This document shows positions 1-4,715 of a stretch of DNA of 7,186 nt, piece after piece. The notes beneath the pieces are model-generated. The model saw only the letters and a list, made by a program, of their open reading frames with translations. It did no database searches and was not told the DNA's origin. This stretch comes from JAPLYB01 sp964481435 (GTDB lineage Archaea > Nanobdellota > Nanobdellia > Pacearchaeales > UBA284), in NCBI GenBank assembly GCA_964481435.1, contig CAYZTH010000031.1:1-7186 (forward strand), written 5' to 3'. The number at the start of each line of letters is the position of its first letter. The stretch's first letter is position 1. The translations under genes were made by a program, and so were the position numbers.

Positions 1-10
1 ATCTTGTGCT

Positions 11-40
11 CAGCACCCCAGCCTAAAGGCTGGAGATTTC
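11..40 (+). mobile_element. Possible right-end hairpin of an IS200/IS605-type element
   Basis: A perfect 6-bp stem (CCAGCC at 18-23, GGCTGG at 28-33) with a TAAA loop is followed by GAGATTTC. From memory, this resembles the subterminal hairpin at the right end of IS200/IS605-family elements, which also forms the 3' part of the TnpB-associated omega RNA. No tnpA or tnpB is visible, because any such gene would lie to the left of the window. It could instead be an ordinary hairpin or a terminator of an upstream gene, although no T-tract follows. The assignment is by resemblance only. Confidence 0.35.
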
Positions 41-52
41 TTTCTAGTTAAA

Positions 53-463
53 ATGGTTTTGGAATGTAAATTAGGAAATCTGAAAGTAGATAAGGAGACT
101 CTAGAATTTACTGGAGAAGATTCTTATCAAGCATTCCATAAATTTGTAACACAATCTTGTGAAAATAGCATCATAATACATGTTGCACCCGTAACGCGCC
201 ATATAGATGTTGTGAATAAGTTTCGCTTGACTGGAATAATCGTCGGCGGTGGAAGTTTATATGCAAATATTAGCGGACAGCTAGTCATAGGAGATTTCTC
301 TGGAAATTATGGCGCAATCCCAAAAGAAATAGCAGGAAAGTTTGGCAATCTTATACTTCCGGCACTGCAAAAACAATATGGATTGACTTTCTCTGGATTA
401 ATAGTTAACCCACTAGCTGAACAATTATCAGGGTTCTGGAAAGACCTAGGATATCGAATATAA
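53..463 (+). CDS. Small hypothetical protein, weak Janus/Ocnus (phosphohistidine phosphatase) resemblance
   Basis: The 136-residue protein has no signal peptide or membrane segment. It contains an Arg-His pair at 49-50, a Gly-Gly-Gly run at 65-67, and then a strand ending in G-x-x-S-x-x-Y-G (80-87). The order His, GGG, S-x-x-Y-G recalls the 14-kDa phosphohistidine phosphatase (Janus/Ocnus) fold, where a histidine is catalytic and the later Gly/Ser residues bind phosphate. The spacing from His to GGG is shorter here than in the eukaryotic enzyme, so the match is tentative and the protein could be an unrelated small alpha/beta protein. The start at 53 is the first ATG after the possible IS end. 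No clear TATA box lies 20-30 bases upstream, unlike most genes here, so an insertion may have replaced the native promoter. It converges with the membrane-protein gene that ends at 503. Confidence 0.75.
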   Translation: MVLECKLGNLKVDKETLEFTGEDSYQAFHKFVTQSCENSIIIHVAPVTRHIDVVNKFRLTGIIVGGGSLYANISGQLVIGDFSGNYGAIPKEIAGKFGNLILPALQKQYGLTFSGLIVNPLAEQLSGFWKDLGYRI

Positions 464-502
464 ACGAGATAAATAATTCTTCTAATACGCTCTCTTCTAG
501 AA

Positions 503-829
503 TCAATGCCCTTTTACTATAAGCAAGATAATAAATAACACTGTCGCAATCACCGGCAGCAGTAATGCTGACCAAGCCAAACCCTTTCCTTTAAGCTCTG
601 GATGTCTCTTCAGTTGAGCCAGTGCAAAGAATGAAAGAATAAAACCCACAATAGGAAAAGCAAAAGCAAAGATAATCGCAAGAATCGCCAGTGTGCTGGT
701 CTCTTCTTCTGCATGTTTTTCCCGATGACTCGCAGGACTAACCGGGCTCCTGCTCAACTCCCTGCCACAGTGCTTGCAGTAAGAATCTCCCACTTCTATC
801 TGATTTTTGCATTTCGCACATAATGCCAT
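503..829 (-). CDS. Zinc-ribbon membrane protein, DUF4190-like
   Basis: The 108-residue protein has a typical two-part layout. An N-terminal zinc ribbon has Cys pairs C4-x2-C7 and C18-x2-C21. A polar linker (about 25-45, rich in Ser, His and Glu) follows, then two hydrophobic helices at about 46-71 and 84-105. Between the helices is a short charged loop containing Lys-Arg-His-Pro-Glu-Leu-Lys-Gly, a pattern typical of DUF4190-like membrane proteins. The ribbon is expected to face the cytoplasm. The family has no settled function; small zinc-ribbon membrane proteins of this type are common in archaea and bacteria. The start is well supported: a TATA-like box lies 20-28 bases upstream with no Shine-Dalgarno site, as for a leaderless transcript. 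Confidence 0.9.
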   Translation of the reverse strand: MALCAKCKNQIEVGDSYCKHCGRELSRSPVSPASHREKHAEEETSTLAILAIIFAFAFPIVGFILSFFALAQLKRHPELKGKGLAWSALLLPVIATVLFIILLIVKGH

Positions 830-848
830 ATTTAAGATAGTTTGATTT

Positions 849-857
849 CTTTAAAAG
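849..857 (-). promoter_or_regulatory. TATA-like box of the zinc-ribbon membrane gene
   Basis: On the minus strand the sequence reads CTTTTAAAG, 20-28 bases before the ATG at 829. That distance puts the transcription start at or next to the start codon. The stretch ATAATACTT before and inside the box is nearly the same as at the next minus-strand promoter (1404-1413), which supports both. Confidence 0.6.
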
Positions 858-919
858 TATTATGCTAGAAAAACACACATATTTTTTATATCAAAAAATT
901 ATCTCTAGAGATTTATCTA

Positions 920-1384
920 CTATTTTTTATCTGGTCTTCCTCTGTAAACTGGAAAACGTCTGTCCAATATTCCCCTTTCTTGCAAAACTCTCCATAATCC
1001 CGAATGTTTATTAGATAAGGCTGTACGGCCGTCTCTTACTAATCTTGGATGTTCAAGAACATAGGTATCAAGCGCCTTATTTGTTTTCTTTTTCCAGAAA
1101 GGATAATCTTTCAGGAGCCTCGCTCTTCTTAATTTTGTTCTGTACACCGGAACCTCGGGTTTTATATCATCATACTCCTTTCTCCTACAGAAGGCATCAT
1201 AAACAGTTCCCACATAAGCCTTAAACTTCTCTGCATCGCTAAAAAGTCCTGCACCTTTTCTGACTGTTGTCCTCCAAGTCCCCAGATAATTCTTATCGAG
1301 CCCAGAACTTTCCTCAAGAACTTCGTTTATGACTCTCTCAACATCCCCTTCTCCAAGCGCCCTAACCCCATATGTAGCCAACAT
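920..1384 (-). CDS. Basic hypothetical protein with an HTH-like C-terminus
   Basis: I do not recognise this 154-residue, strongly basic protein. It is predicted soluble, with no signal peptide or membrane helix and a single Cys (C66). The first 70 residues look helical. A central Arg/Lys-rich stretch (82-104) follows. The C-terminal part (about 112-140), with the core Ser-Gly-Leu-Trp-Arg-Val-Leu at 128-134, recalls short helix-turn-helix segments found in DNA-binding and homing-endonuclease-associated proteins; that similarity is my impression and not a firm family match. Nucleic-acid binding is a reasonable guess from the charge. The start is supported by a TATA-like box 20-29 bases upstream. 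The gene is divergent from the 146-aa gene starting at 1486, with about 100 bases between them. Confidence 0.8.
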   Translation of the reverse strand: MLATYGVRALGEGDVERVINEVLEESSGLDKNYLGTWRTTVRKGAGLFSDAEKFKAYVGTVYDAFCRRKEYDDIKPEVPVYRTKLRRARLLKDYPFWKKKTNKALDTYVLEHPRLVRDGRTALSNKHSGLWRVLQERGILDRRFPVYRGRPDKK

Positions 1385-1403
1385 GTTTTACATATCAAAA
1401 AAC

Positions 1404-1413
1404 TCTTTTTAAG
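1404..1413 (-). promoter_or_regulatory. TATA-like box of the 154-aa basic protein gene
   Basis: On the minus strand the box reads CTTAAAAAG, preceded by ATAATA. It lies 20-29 bases before the ATG at 1384, consistent with a leaderless mRNA. It matches the promoter at 849-857 in both sequence and spacing. Confidence 0.55.
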
Positions 1414-1454
1414 TATTATGGTGATGAAAAAAAGATTAAAATTAATCACAATAA

Positions 1455-1464
1455 TTTATTTAAA
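1455..1464 (+). promoter_or_regulatory. TATA-like box of the 146-aa gene
   Basis: TTTATTTAAA lies 22-31 bases before the ATG at 1486, in a very AT-rich divergent intergenic region shared with the minus-strand gene that starts at 1384. The two TATA boxes are about 40 bases apart and face opposite ways. Confidence 0.55.
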
Positions 1465-1485
1465 CCATAAATAATCCTTTGATTC

Positions 1486-1926
1486 ATGAGTGGACTAGGT
1501 TCAGAAGTAGATGCAGAGGTAAGAGCAACAGCCGAGAGAATCCAGGCTGGTTTTGAGAATGAACGCTGGATTAAACATAGATTGATGCAGATAACAAGCG
1601 AACATCCTGACACAAGAATCACACTACATAGATTAAATGAAACATTAAGTGGGACCTTAGAGGTCAGTGAAAGAGATTTATTTGTTCTAAGTGCTGAACG
1701 TATAAGAGAACTTGCCTCAAGACATAACTGGGGCATGTATCCTGAGCCAAGATTCTCTGCACAATATCCCCATGTAGAAACTGCAAAAGCAGTCTACACC
1801 TTGCTAGAAGAAGAATTTCGGAAAGCCCAGATAGCAGGCCCAGAACAAGAAGCTCTCGCCCTATCCTCCTATGTTCAGGTCTATGATGCCAATAAAAGAC
1901 CAATCTATGCAGTAAATGTTCCCTAG
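1486..1926 (+). CDS. Hypothetical soluble protein, unrecognised
   Basis: I cannot assign this 146-residue protein to a family. It is hydrophilic and has no Cys, signal peptide or membrane helix. Residues about 5-80 look mostly alpha-helical and charged. A Trp-Gly-Met-Tyr-Pro-Glu-Pro turn (82-88) separates this from a second helical segment (97-125). The end (about 127-146) reads as a beta hairpin. The frame is supported by the TATA-like box 22-31 bases upstream and by codon use like that of the neighbouring genes. The reading frames on the opposite strand here lack promoters and look like shadows. It ends 8 bases from the end of the convergent nitronate monooxygenase gene. Confidence 0.8.
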   Translation: MSGLGSEVDAEVRATAERIQAGFENERWIKHRLMQITSEHPDTRITLHRLNETLSGTLEVSERDLFVLSAERIRELASRHNWGMYPEPRFSAQYPHVETAKAVYTLLEEEFRKAQIAGPEQEALALSSYVQVYDANKRPIYAVNVP

Positions 1927-1934
1927 AAAGGATT

Positions 1935-3032
1935 TTATGAAGAAGTTTTTTTGTTAATATACTCTATATTTATCTCTTCAAAAGTCTCTGCTACACTTAT
2001 GATCTTCCTCCCATCTGCCCCGAAGAGATAAGCATTTGATCCTGCACATGCAAAACCCCCTTCTTTACCCTCTCTTGCATTAAGTAATGCTTCAGCAATG
2101 CAATAAGGAGATTTCTTTGGATCACATGGTAAAAGGCAATGATACTTACACTTTGTAGGCACGCTCTCTCCTGCCTCAGCTCTTGTTATAAATTCATTTC
2201 TAATGACCCTCACTGGCATTCCAACAGGGCTCTTTGTTACTACAATATCTTCTTTTTTGCAACGCAGGTACTCTTCTTTAAATTTTATATCTGCATCACA
2301 TTCATGAGTTGGTACAAAACGAGTTGCCATCTGGACCCCTGAAGCCCCTAACTTAAGATATTTATCAAAGTCTCCACCATAAAATATTCCTCCTGCAGCT
2401 ATAATGGGAATTTTTCCGGCCCCATACATCTCTTCAACTGCTTCTATAACTCCCGCAACTATCTCCTCTAATCCATGTTCAACAAATCTTGCATCATTTA
2501 ATTGATCTATTGAATAACCTAAATGTCCTCCTGCTTTCGGGCCTTCAACTATTATTGCATCAGGAAGATGATTGTATCTGCTCCAGGCTTTGCACATAGT
2601 AAGTGCTGCTTTTACAGAAGAAACAATTGGAACTAATTTTGTTTGGCTATCTTTTCTTAAATATTTTGGAAGATCCCTTGCAACACCTGCTCCAGAAATG
2701 ATTAGATTCGCATCAGCTTTAATTGAAGCGATTACGAGGGCCTCATAATCTGTCAGGGCACGCATGATATTTACCCCAATAATTCCTCCTTCTTTGGTCA
2801 TGCTTCTTGCTAGATAAATCTCGCTTTCAAGTGCTTCAGCGCTCGATCTAAAAGGATGTTCAGAACCCCTGCCTGATTGTTCTAATCCAACTGCTGCAAT
2901 TATTCCTATTCCATCACAATTAGCCACTGCTGAAGCAAGCCATGCACCAGATACCCTTACACCCATGCCTCCTTGAATCAATTTCTTTTTTATATCTCCA
3001 ATTTCCAAGAGGGGAGGACTCCATTCTGTCAT
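1935..3032 (-). CDS. Nitronate monooxygenase / FabK-like FMN TIM-barrel oxidoreductase
   Basis: The 365-residue protein is a full-length member of the nitronate monooxygenase (formerly 2-nitropropane dioxygenase) family, whose relatives include the enoyl-ACP reductase FabK. The visible FMN-barrel motifs are, in order: QGGMGVRVSG (20-29), GVNIM (86-90), SGAG (113-116), EGPKAGGHLG (163-172) with His170 at the usual catalytic-base position, AAGGI (212-216), and the phosphate-binding GASGVQMATRF (229-239). The C-terminal part carries a cysteine cluster, C295, C299, C303 and C311, followed by C329, as in one FabK-like clade. The family oxidises alkyl nitronates using FMN and O2, but many members have unknown substrates. 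An enoyl-ACP reductase role is less likely in an archaeon, because archaea generally lack bacterial-type fatty acid synthesis. It is cytosolic. It appears monocistronic, with its own TATA-like box 21-30 bases before the ATG, and is divergent from the gene at 3125. Confidence 0.95.
   Translation of the reverse strand: MTEWSPPLLEIGDIKKKLIQGGMGVRVSGAWLASAVANCDGIGIIAAVGLEQSGRGSEHPFRSSAEALESEIYLARSMTKEGGIIGVNIMRALTDYEALVIASIKADANLIISGAGVARDLPKYLRKDSQTKLVPIVSSVKAALTMCKAWSRYNHLPDAIIVEGPKAGGHLGYSIDQLNDARFVEHGLEEIVAGVIEAVEEMYGAGKIPIIAAGGIFYGGDFDKYLKLGASGVQMATRFVPTHECDADIKFKEEYLRCKKEDIVVTKSPVGMPVRVIRNEFITRAEAGESVPTKCKYHCLLPCDPKKSPYCIAEALLNAREGKEGGFACAGSNAYLFGADGRKIISVAETFEEINIEYINKKTSS
1946..1952 (+). 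terminator. Possible poly-U terminator after the 146-aa gene
   Basis: A run of seven T lies about 20 bases after the TAG at 1924-1926, with no strong hairpin. Archaeal termination commonly occurs at such U-tracts. The run lies inside the 3' end of the convergent gene, so it may simply be the coding sequence of that gene's Lys-rich tail. Confidence 0.3.
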
Positions 3033-3052
3033 GATTAATTATGATATTCAGT

Positions 3053-3062
3053 ATTAAATATT
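3053..3062 (-). promoter_or_regulatory. TATA-like box of the nitronate monooxygenase gene
   Basis: On the minus strand the sequence reads AATATTTAATA, 21-30 bases before the ATG at 3032, as for the other leaderless genes. It shares the 92-base divergent region with the plus-strand box at 3097-3105. Confidence 0.5.
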
Positions 3063-3096
3063 TTATGATAAACAAATCTTTTCTTTGAACGAAAGT

Positions 3097-3105
3097 CTTT
3101 AATAT
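3097..3105 (+). promoter_or_regulatory. TATA-like box of the 150-aa gene
   Basis: CTTTAATAT lies 20-28 bases before the ATG at 3125, with no Shine-Dalgarno site between. It faces away from the nitronate monooxygenase promoter, so a regulator bound here could affect both genes. Confidence 0.5.
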
Positions 3106-3124
3106 CCTATTTATTGCTAAAGAG

Positions 3125-3577
3125 ATGGCCAAAAGAATAGACACAAGAAGCTTAGAAATAGCAGCTGCTCATTTATATGAATTAAGTGTTTTTGCTGGAA
3201 GAACTAAGGGAGAAAAGTTGAAGGTTCCGGTATCTGCAGAAGGATTTCTTTTTGATGCTGATTCTGCAGTTAAGTTTCTATTAGAATTAAAAAGGTCTAA
3301 ATTAATTGCTTTAGAAGTAAAAGGAGTAGTTTATTCATTGACAGGCAAAGGTAATGATTTTTATGCTGCAGTGCGCACCATTGAAAAGTTTTGGGGTGGC
3401 CAAAGGTTTTTCAGCCAGAAAGAGTATGTATCTTTAGTGCATGTTTGTCGTTCAGTTGCTGATTACGAATATGCTTCTCAAAGATATCGCTCGCGATATA
3501 ATCCGGTCACGTCTTGGAACAATAAACACAGATTCTCCCATGGTCCTTTGCAAGGTATTCACGAGATGAGGGGTTGA
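3125..3577 (+). CDS. Hypothetical protein with a winged-helix-like middle
   Basis: This 150-residue basic, soluble protein is not one I recognise. Residues about 45-80 run as a helix (AVKFLLELKRSKLI at 48-61), a short strand pair, and then Leu-Thr-Gly-Lys-Gly (72-76). This resembles the recognition helix and wing of archaeal winged-helix proteins, where Leu-Thr-x-Lys-Gly often marks the wing end. The C-terminal 35 residues are rich in Arg, Tyr, Asn and His and look extended or disordered. A DNA-binding or regulatory role is a guess from this pattern. It starts at an ATG 20-28 bases after a TATA-like box, is divergent from the nitronate monooxygenase gene, and converges on the toxin gene with 39 bases between. 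Confidence 0.8.
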   Translation: MAKRIDTRSLEIAAAHLYELSVFAGRTKGEKLKVPVSAEGFLFDADSAVKFLLELKRSKLIALEVKGVVYSLTGKGNDFYAAVRTIEKFWGGQRFFSQKEYVSLVHVCRSVADYEYASQRYRSRYNPVTSWNNKHRFSHGPLQGIHEMRG

Positions 3578-3616
3578 AGAAAAAGGTTTAAATTCTAAAT
3601 GAACTTCATAGAAAGA

Positions 3617-3952
3617 TTAGTAACTAAATCTCTTTTCGTAGTCTTTATGAGAAAACCATTCCAAGAGTAAATTTATAATTTTAATCTCATCTTGGCGGAT
3701 TGTATAAATAAGTCTCCATGCATTTGGCAAGTTGTACTTAAACAAATTATTTATTCTATATTTTTGGATATATTCCTTTGGCCATACGTTTCTAGGAATT
3801 TTTATCCCACAAGACGGATTTTCCTTTAAGTCATCTATCGCCCTCAACAAGAATTTAAACAATTCTTTTTCTTGAAATTGTCCTTTTTCTAATTTATCAA
3901 ATTCTCTCTTCAAATCTTCATCACAAAACGCGATTTCAATTTTTTTGCTCAT
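3617..3952 (-). CDS. RelE/ParE-superfamily toxin (mRNA interferase-like)
   Basis: The 111-residue protein has RelE-superfamily features: an N-terminal helical hairpin (about 11-45), then strands containing LPNAWRLIYTI (75-85), and a C-terminal strand and tail with EWFSHKDYEKRF (98-109). The W-R-L-I-Y core and the H-K-D-Y-x-x-R ending are typical of chromosomal RelE-like toxins in archaea, which by family knowledge cleave mRNA at the ribosome. His102, Tyr105 and Arg108 are candidate catalytic or RNA-contact residues. The frame extends upstream to 4018, but I chose the ATG at 3952 because it gives the usual toxin length and a 4-base ATGA overlap with the stop of the partner gene, implying translational coupling. 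The 22-residue extension would run within the partner gene and does not resemble the family. Activity is inferred. Confidence 0.85.
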   Translation of the reverse strand: MSKKIEIAFCDEDLKREFDKLEKGQFQEKELFKFLLRAIDDLKENPSCGIKIPRNVWPKEYIQKYRINNLFKYNLPNAWRLIYTIRQDEIKIINLLLEWFSHKDYEKRFSY

Positions 3953-4233
3953 CTCAAAATTAAGCCTCTTTTTTCTAAATCTTTGATTCCTTCTGGGTCC
4001 CAGGTCCAAAATACGCATCCATCCTTGTCAATCATTATCTTGCCTGAAGCGACAAGATAATCCAGGATAACTAGGTATGTTTGGTACATAATCTTCCTAG
4101 GAAGCCTTTTCCATAATTGATATTTCCCATATTCCTGGCTGTATTTTTGTATTGTCTCTTCAACCATCAAAACCGAGCCAAGAGTAGGATTATATTCAAG
4201 ATTTCTGCTTGTTTGTTTCTTTAAGATTTGCAT
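3949..4233 (-). CDS. Probable antitoxin / winged-helix partner of the RelE-like toxin
   Basis: The 94-residue protein lies directly upstream of the toxin gene, and the two overlap by ATGA. Residues about 11-31 form a lead-in (NLEYNPTLGSVLMVEE) and a helix. Residues about 38-64 look like a helix-turn-helix containing a Trp-Lys-Arg-Leu-Pro-Arg-Lys-Ile-Met-Tyr core (41-50). Residues 65-79 form a wing strand pair ending in Phe-Trp-Thr-Trp-Asp-Pro (75-80). I know similar small winged-helix proteins from archaea, often next to RelE-like genes, so an antitoxin that binds its own promoter is the natural reading. It is not one of the classical RelB/Phd/MazE antitoxins. No TATA box sits 20-30 bases before the ATG. 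Instead, a GGGG run 10-13 bases upstream (4243-4246, within TATAGGGGAT) could act as a weak Shine-Dalgarno site, and the likely promoter lies further back, in the AT inverted repeat. This pair thus appears to have a leadered transcript, unlike its neighbours. Confidence 0.85.
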   Translation of the reverse strand: MQILKKQTSRNLEYNPTLGSVLMVEETIQKYSQEYGKYQLWKRLPRKIMYQTYLVILDYLVASGKIMIDKDGCVFWTWDPEGIKDLEKRGLILR

Positions 4234-4276
4234 TTTAACTATCCCCTATAATTGATTACACTATGATCTAGTATAC

Positions 4277-4305
4277 TTATATGTATATTATATATATACA
4301 TATAA
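4277..4305. promoter_or_regulatory. Perfect 11-bp AT inverted repeat, candidate operator/promoter
   Basis: TTATATGTATA (4277-4287) and TATACATATAA (4295-4305) are exact reverse complements separated by 7 bases. The repeat lies 44-72 bases before the antitoxin start, so it could hold the TATA box of the toxin-antitoxin operon and the site where the winged-helix antitoxin represses it. It also abuts a plus-strand TATA-like box (4311-4319), so it may serve transcription in both directions. An AT-only palindrome could also be chance in such AT-rich DNA, but 11 perfect pairs is long. Confidence 0.5.
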
Positions 4306-4310
4306 TACGG

Positions 4311-4319
4311 TATTTAAAT
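4311..4319 (+). promoter_or_regulatory. TATA-like box reading toward the GC-rich island
   Basis: TATTTAAAT lies 26-34 bases before the ATG at 4345 (inside the first 20-base repeat) and about 55 bases before the foldable GC-rich island. No substantial coding frame follows, so the transcript would be a short or non-coding RNA. The box overlaps the 14-base repeat at 4312-4325. Confidence 0.4.
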
Positions 4320-4325
4320 GTTTTG
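4312..4325 (+). repeat. 14-base direct repeat, copy 1 (ATTTAAATGTTTTG)
   Basis: An identical 14-mer occurs at 4478-4491. Together the two copies bracket a 152-base stretch holding the 20-base repeat and the GC-rich island. They could be promoter-like sequences that resemble each other or direct repeats flanking an inserted element; the sequence alone does not decide. Confidence 0.5.
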
Positions 4326-4342
4326 ACAGAACAAACAATAGG

Positions 4343-4362
4343 AAATGTTACCTTTTTGGCAG
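4343..4362 (+). repeat. 20-base direct repeat R1 (AAATGTTACCTTTTTGGCAG)
   Basis: This is the first of three exact copies (4343, 5699, 5787) plus one degenerate copy (5756), all in the same orientation. It contains an ATG at 4345 that opens a 12-codon frame ending at TAA 4381-4383. A frame of identical length begins at the copy at 5787. R1 lies 214 bases before the start of the truncated nuclease gene, much as R4 lies 253 bases before the intact one. It may be a regulatory site, a recombination site or part of a duplicated leader. Confidence 0.85.
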
Positions 4363-4372
4363 AAATCAAAAA

Positions 4373-4457
4373 GTATAGGGTAAGTGCGTCCGTCAATCCT
4401 ACTAACCGCATCATCGCAAAGCGAGCACGGGATTCGTCAGGTCGCGTTCCCCTATGT
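4373..4457 (+). ncRNA. Candidate structured RNA: GC-rich long imperfect hairpin
   Basis: This island is visibly richer in G and C than the DNA around it and carries no convincing coding frame. The outer arms pair as 4375-4380 with 4450-4455 (ATAGGG/CCCTAT), with two G-U pairs outside them. After a small internal loop, 4383-4388 pairs with 4443-4448, and CC at 4390-4391 pairs with GG at 4440-4441. Further in, 4395-4399 (AATCC) pairs with 4430-4434 (GGATT). The top holds a small TCGC-AAA-GCGA hairpin (4414-4424). A GC-rich foldable segment in an AT-rich genome is the usual signature of archaeal non-coding RNA. The strand is assumed from the TATA-like box at 4311. No known RNA class is recognised, and a repeat element is the main alternative. 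Confidence 0.4.
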
Positions 4458-4477
4458 TTTATATAATCCTCTTAGAA

Positions 4478-4491
4478 ATTTAAATGTTTTG
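4478..4491 (+). repeat. 14-base direct repeat, copy 2 (ATTTAAATGTTTTG)
   Basis: This is identical to 4312-4325. It holds a TATA-like TTTAAA but is too far from the truncated gene (about 70 bases) to be its leaderless promoter. Confidence 0.5.
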
Positions 4492-4520
4492 GTTTAGGGT
4501 TTAGATTCTCACATAGAAAA

Positions 4521-4530
4521 AGCTTTAAAG
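4521..4530 (+). promoter_or_regulatory. TATA-like box of the truncated nuclease copy
   Basis: AGCTTTAAAG lies 29-38 bases before the ATG at 4559. The intact gene has its box (6004-6013) at exactly the same 29-38 base distance, and the bases just before each ATG are alike (ATACAAAATG). The duplicated unit therefore included the promoter, and copy A may still be transcribed. Confidence 0.5.
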
Positions 4531-4558
4531 AATTGAAATAGTAATATTTCTATACAAA

Positions 4559-4669
4559 ATGCCCCCTAACCCAACCCCTTCACAAACTTTCAAACTCTCT
4601 CCCTCCTCCCTGAACCTGATGGAAGAATGTCCAAGATGTTTCTGGCTTCATTTTAATGGTAAGAAATAG
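4559..4669 (+). pseudogene. Truncated 5' fragment of the PD-(D/E)XK nuclease gene (copy A)
   Basis: Thirty-six codons run from ATG to TAG and correspond to residues 1-36 of the 229-aa nuclease encoded at 6042-6731. By eye there are 9 base differences over 108 positions. They fall in 8 codons; 7 of these are synonymous and only codon 8 changes an amino acid (Ser here, Lys in the intact copy). The last 56 bases or so are almost identical. Similarity stops at Gly-Lys-Lys, where an in-frame TAG follows, and I see no trace of the rest of the gene before the fic gene ends at 4716. All predicted catalytic residues are missing, so this cannot be a nuclease. It keeps the ECPRC cysteine pair (24-27). 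It is best read as a remnant of a once-functional paralogue. Confidence 0.85.
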
Positions 4670-4715
4670 TTTCTCTTCGAGCGAAAATCATCTAAATGCA
4701 TAAATCTTTAGAAAA

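Noticed and set aside
1446..1903. Minus-strand frames opposite the 146-aa gene
   Set aside because: They lack promoters and their composition looks like reverse-frame shadow; the plus-strand gene has a well-placed TATA box.
1935..3032. FabK enoyl-ACP reductase for fatty acid synthesis
   Set aside because: The sequence cannot exclude it, but no fatty acid synthesis genes are nearby and the host appears archaeal, so nitronate monooxygenase-like is the safer call.
3953..4018. Longer 133-aa toxin starting at 4018
   Set aside because: The extra 22 residues lie wholly inside the antitoxin gene and do not resemble the family; the ATG at 3952 gives normal length and an ATGA overlap.
4373..4457. tRNA gene or C/D box RNA in the GC-rich island
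   Set aside because: No cloverleaf with an anticodon arm and T-arm can be drawn. On the minus strand CTGA and ATGATG occur, but in the wrong order and with an imperfect C box.
4281..4466. Plus-strand 61-codon frame through the GC-rich island
   Set aside because: Its start lies within the AT palindrome, it has no promoter or ribosome site at a fitting distance, and the segment folds as a hairpin; it looks like a shadow of a non-coding element.
4670..4715. Remains of the rest of nuclease copy A
   Set aside because: Translation in all three plus frames shows no match to residues after position 36 of the intact copy.
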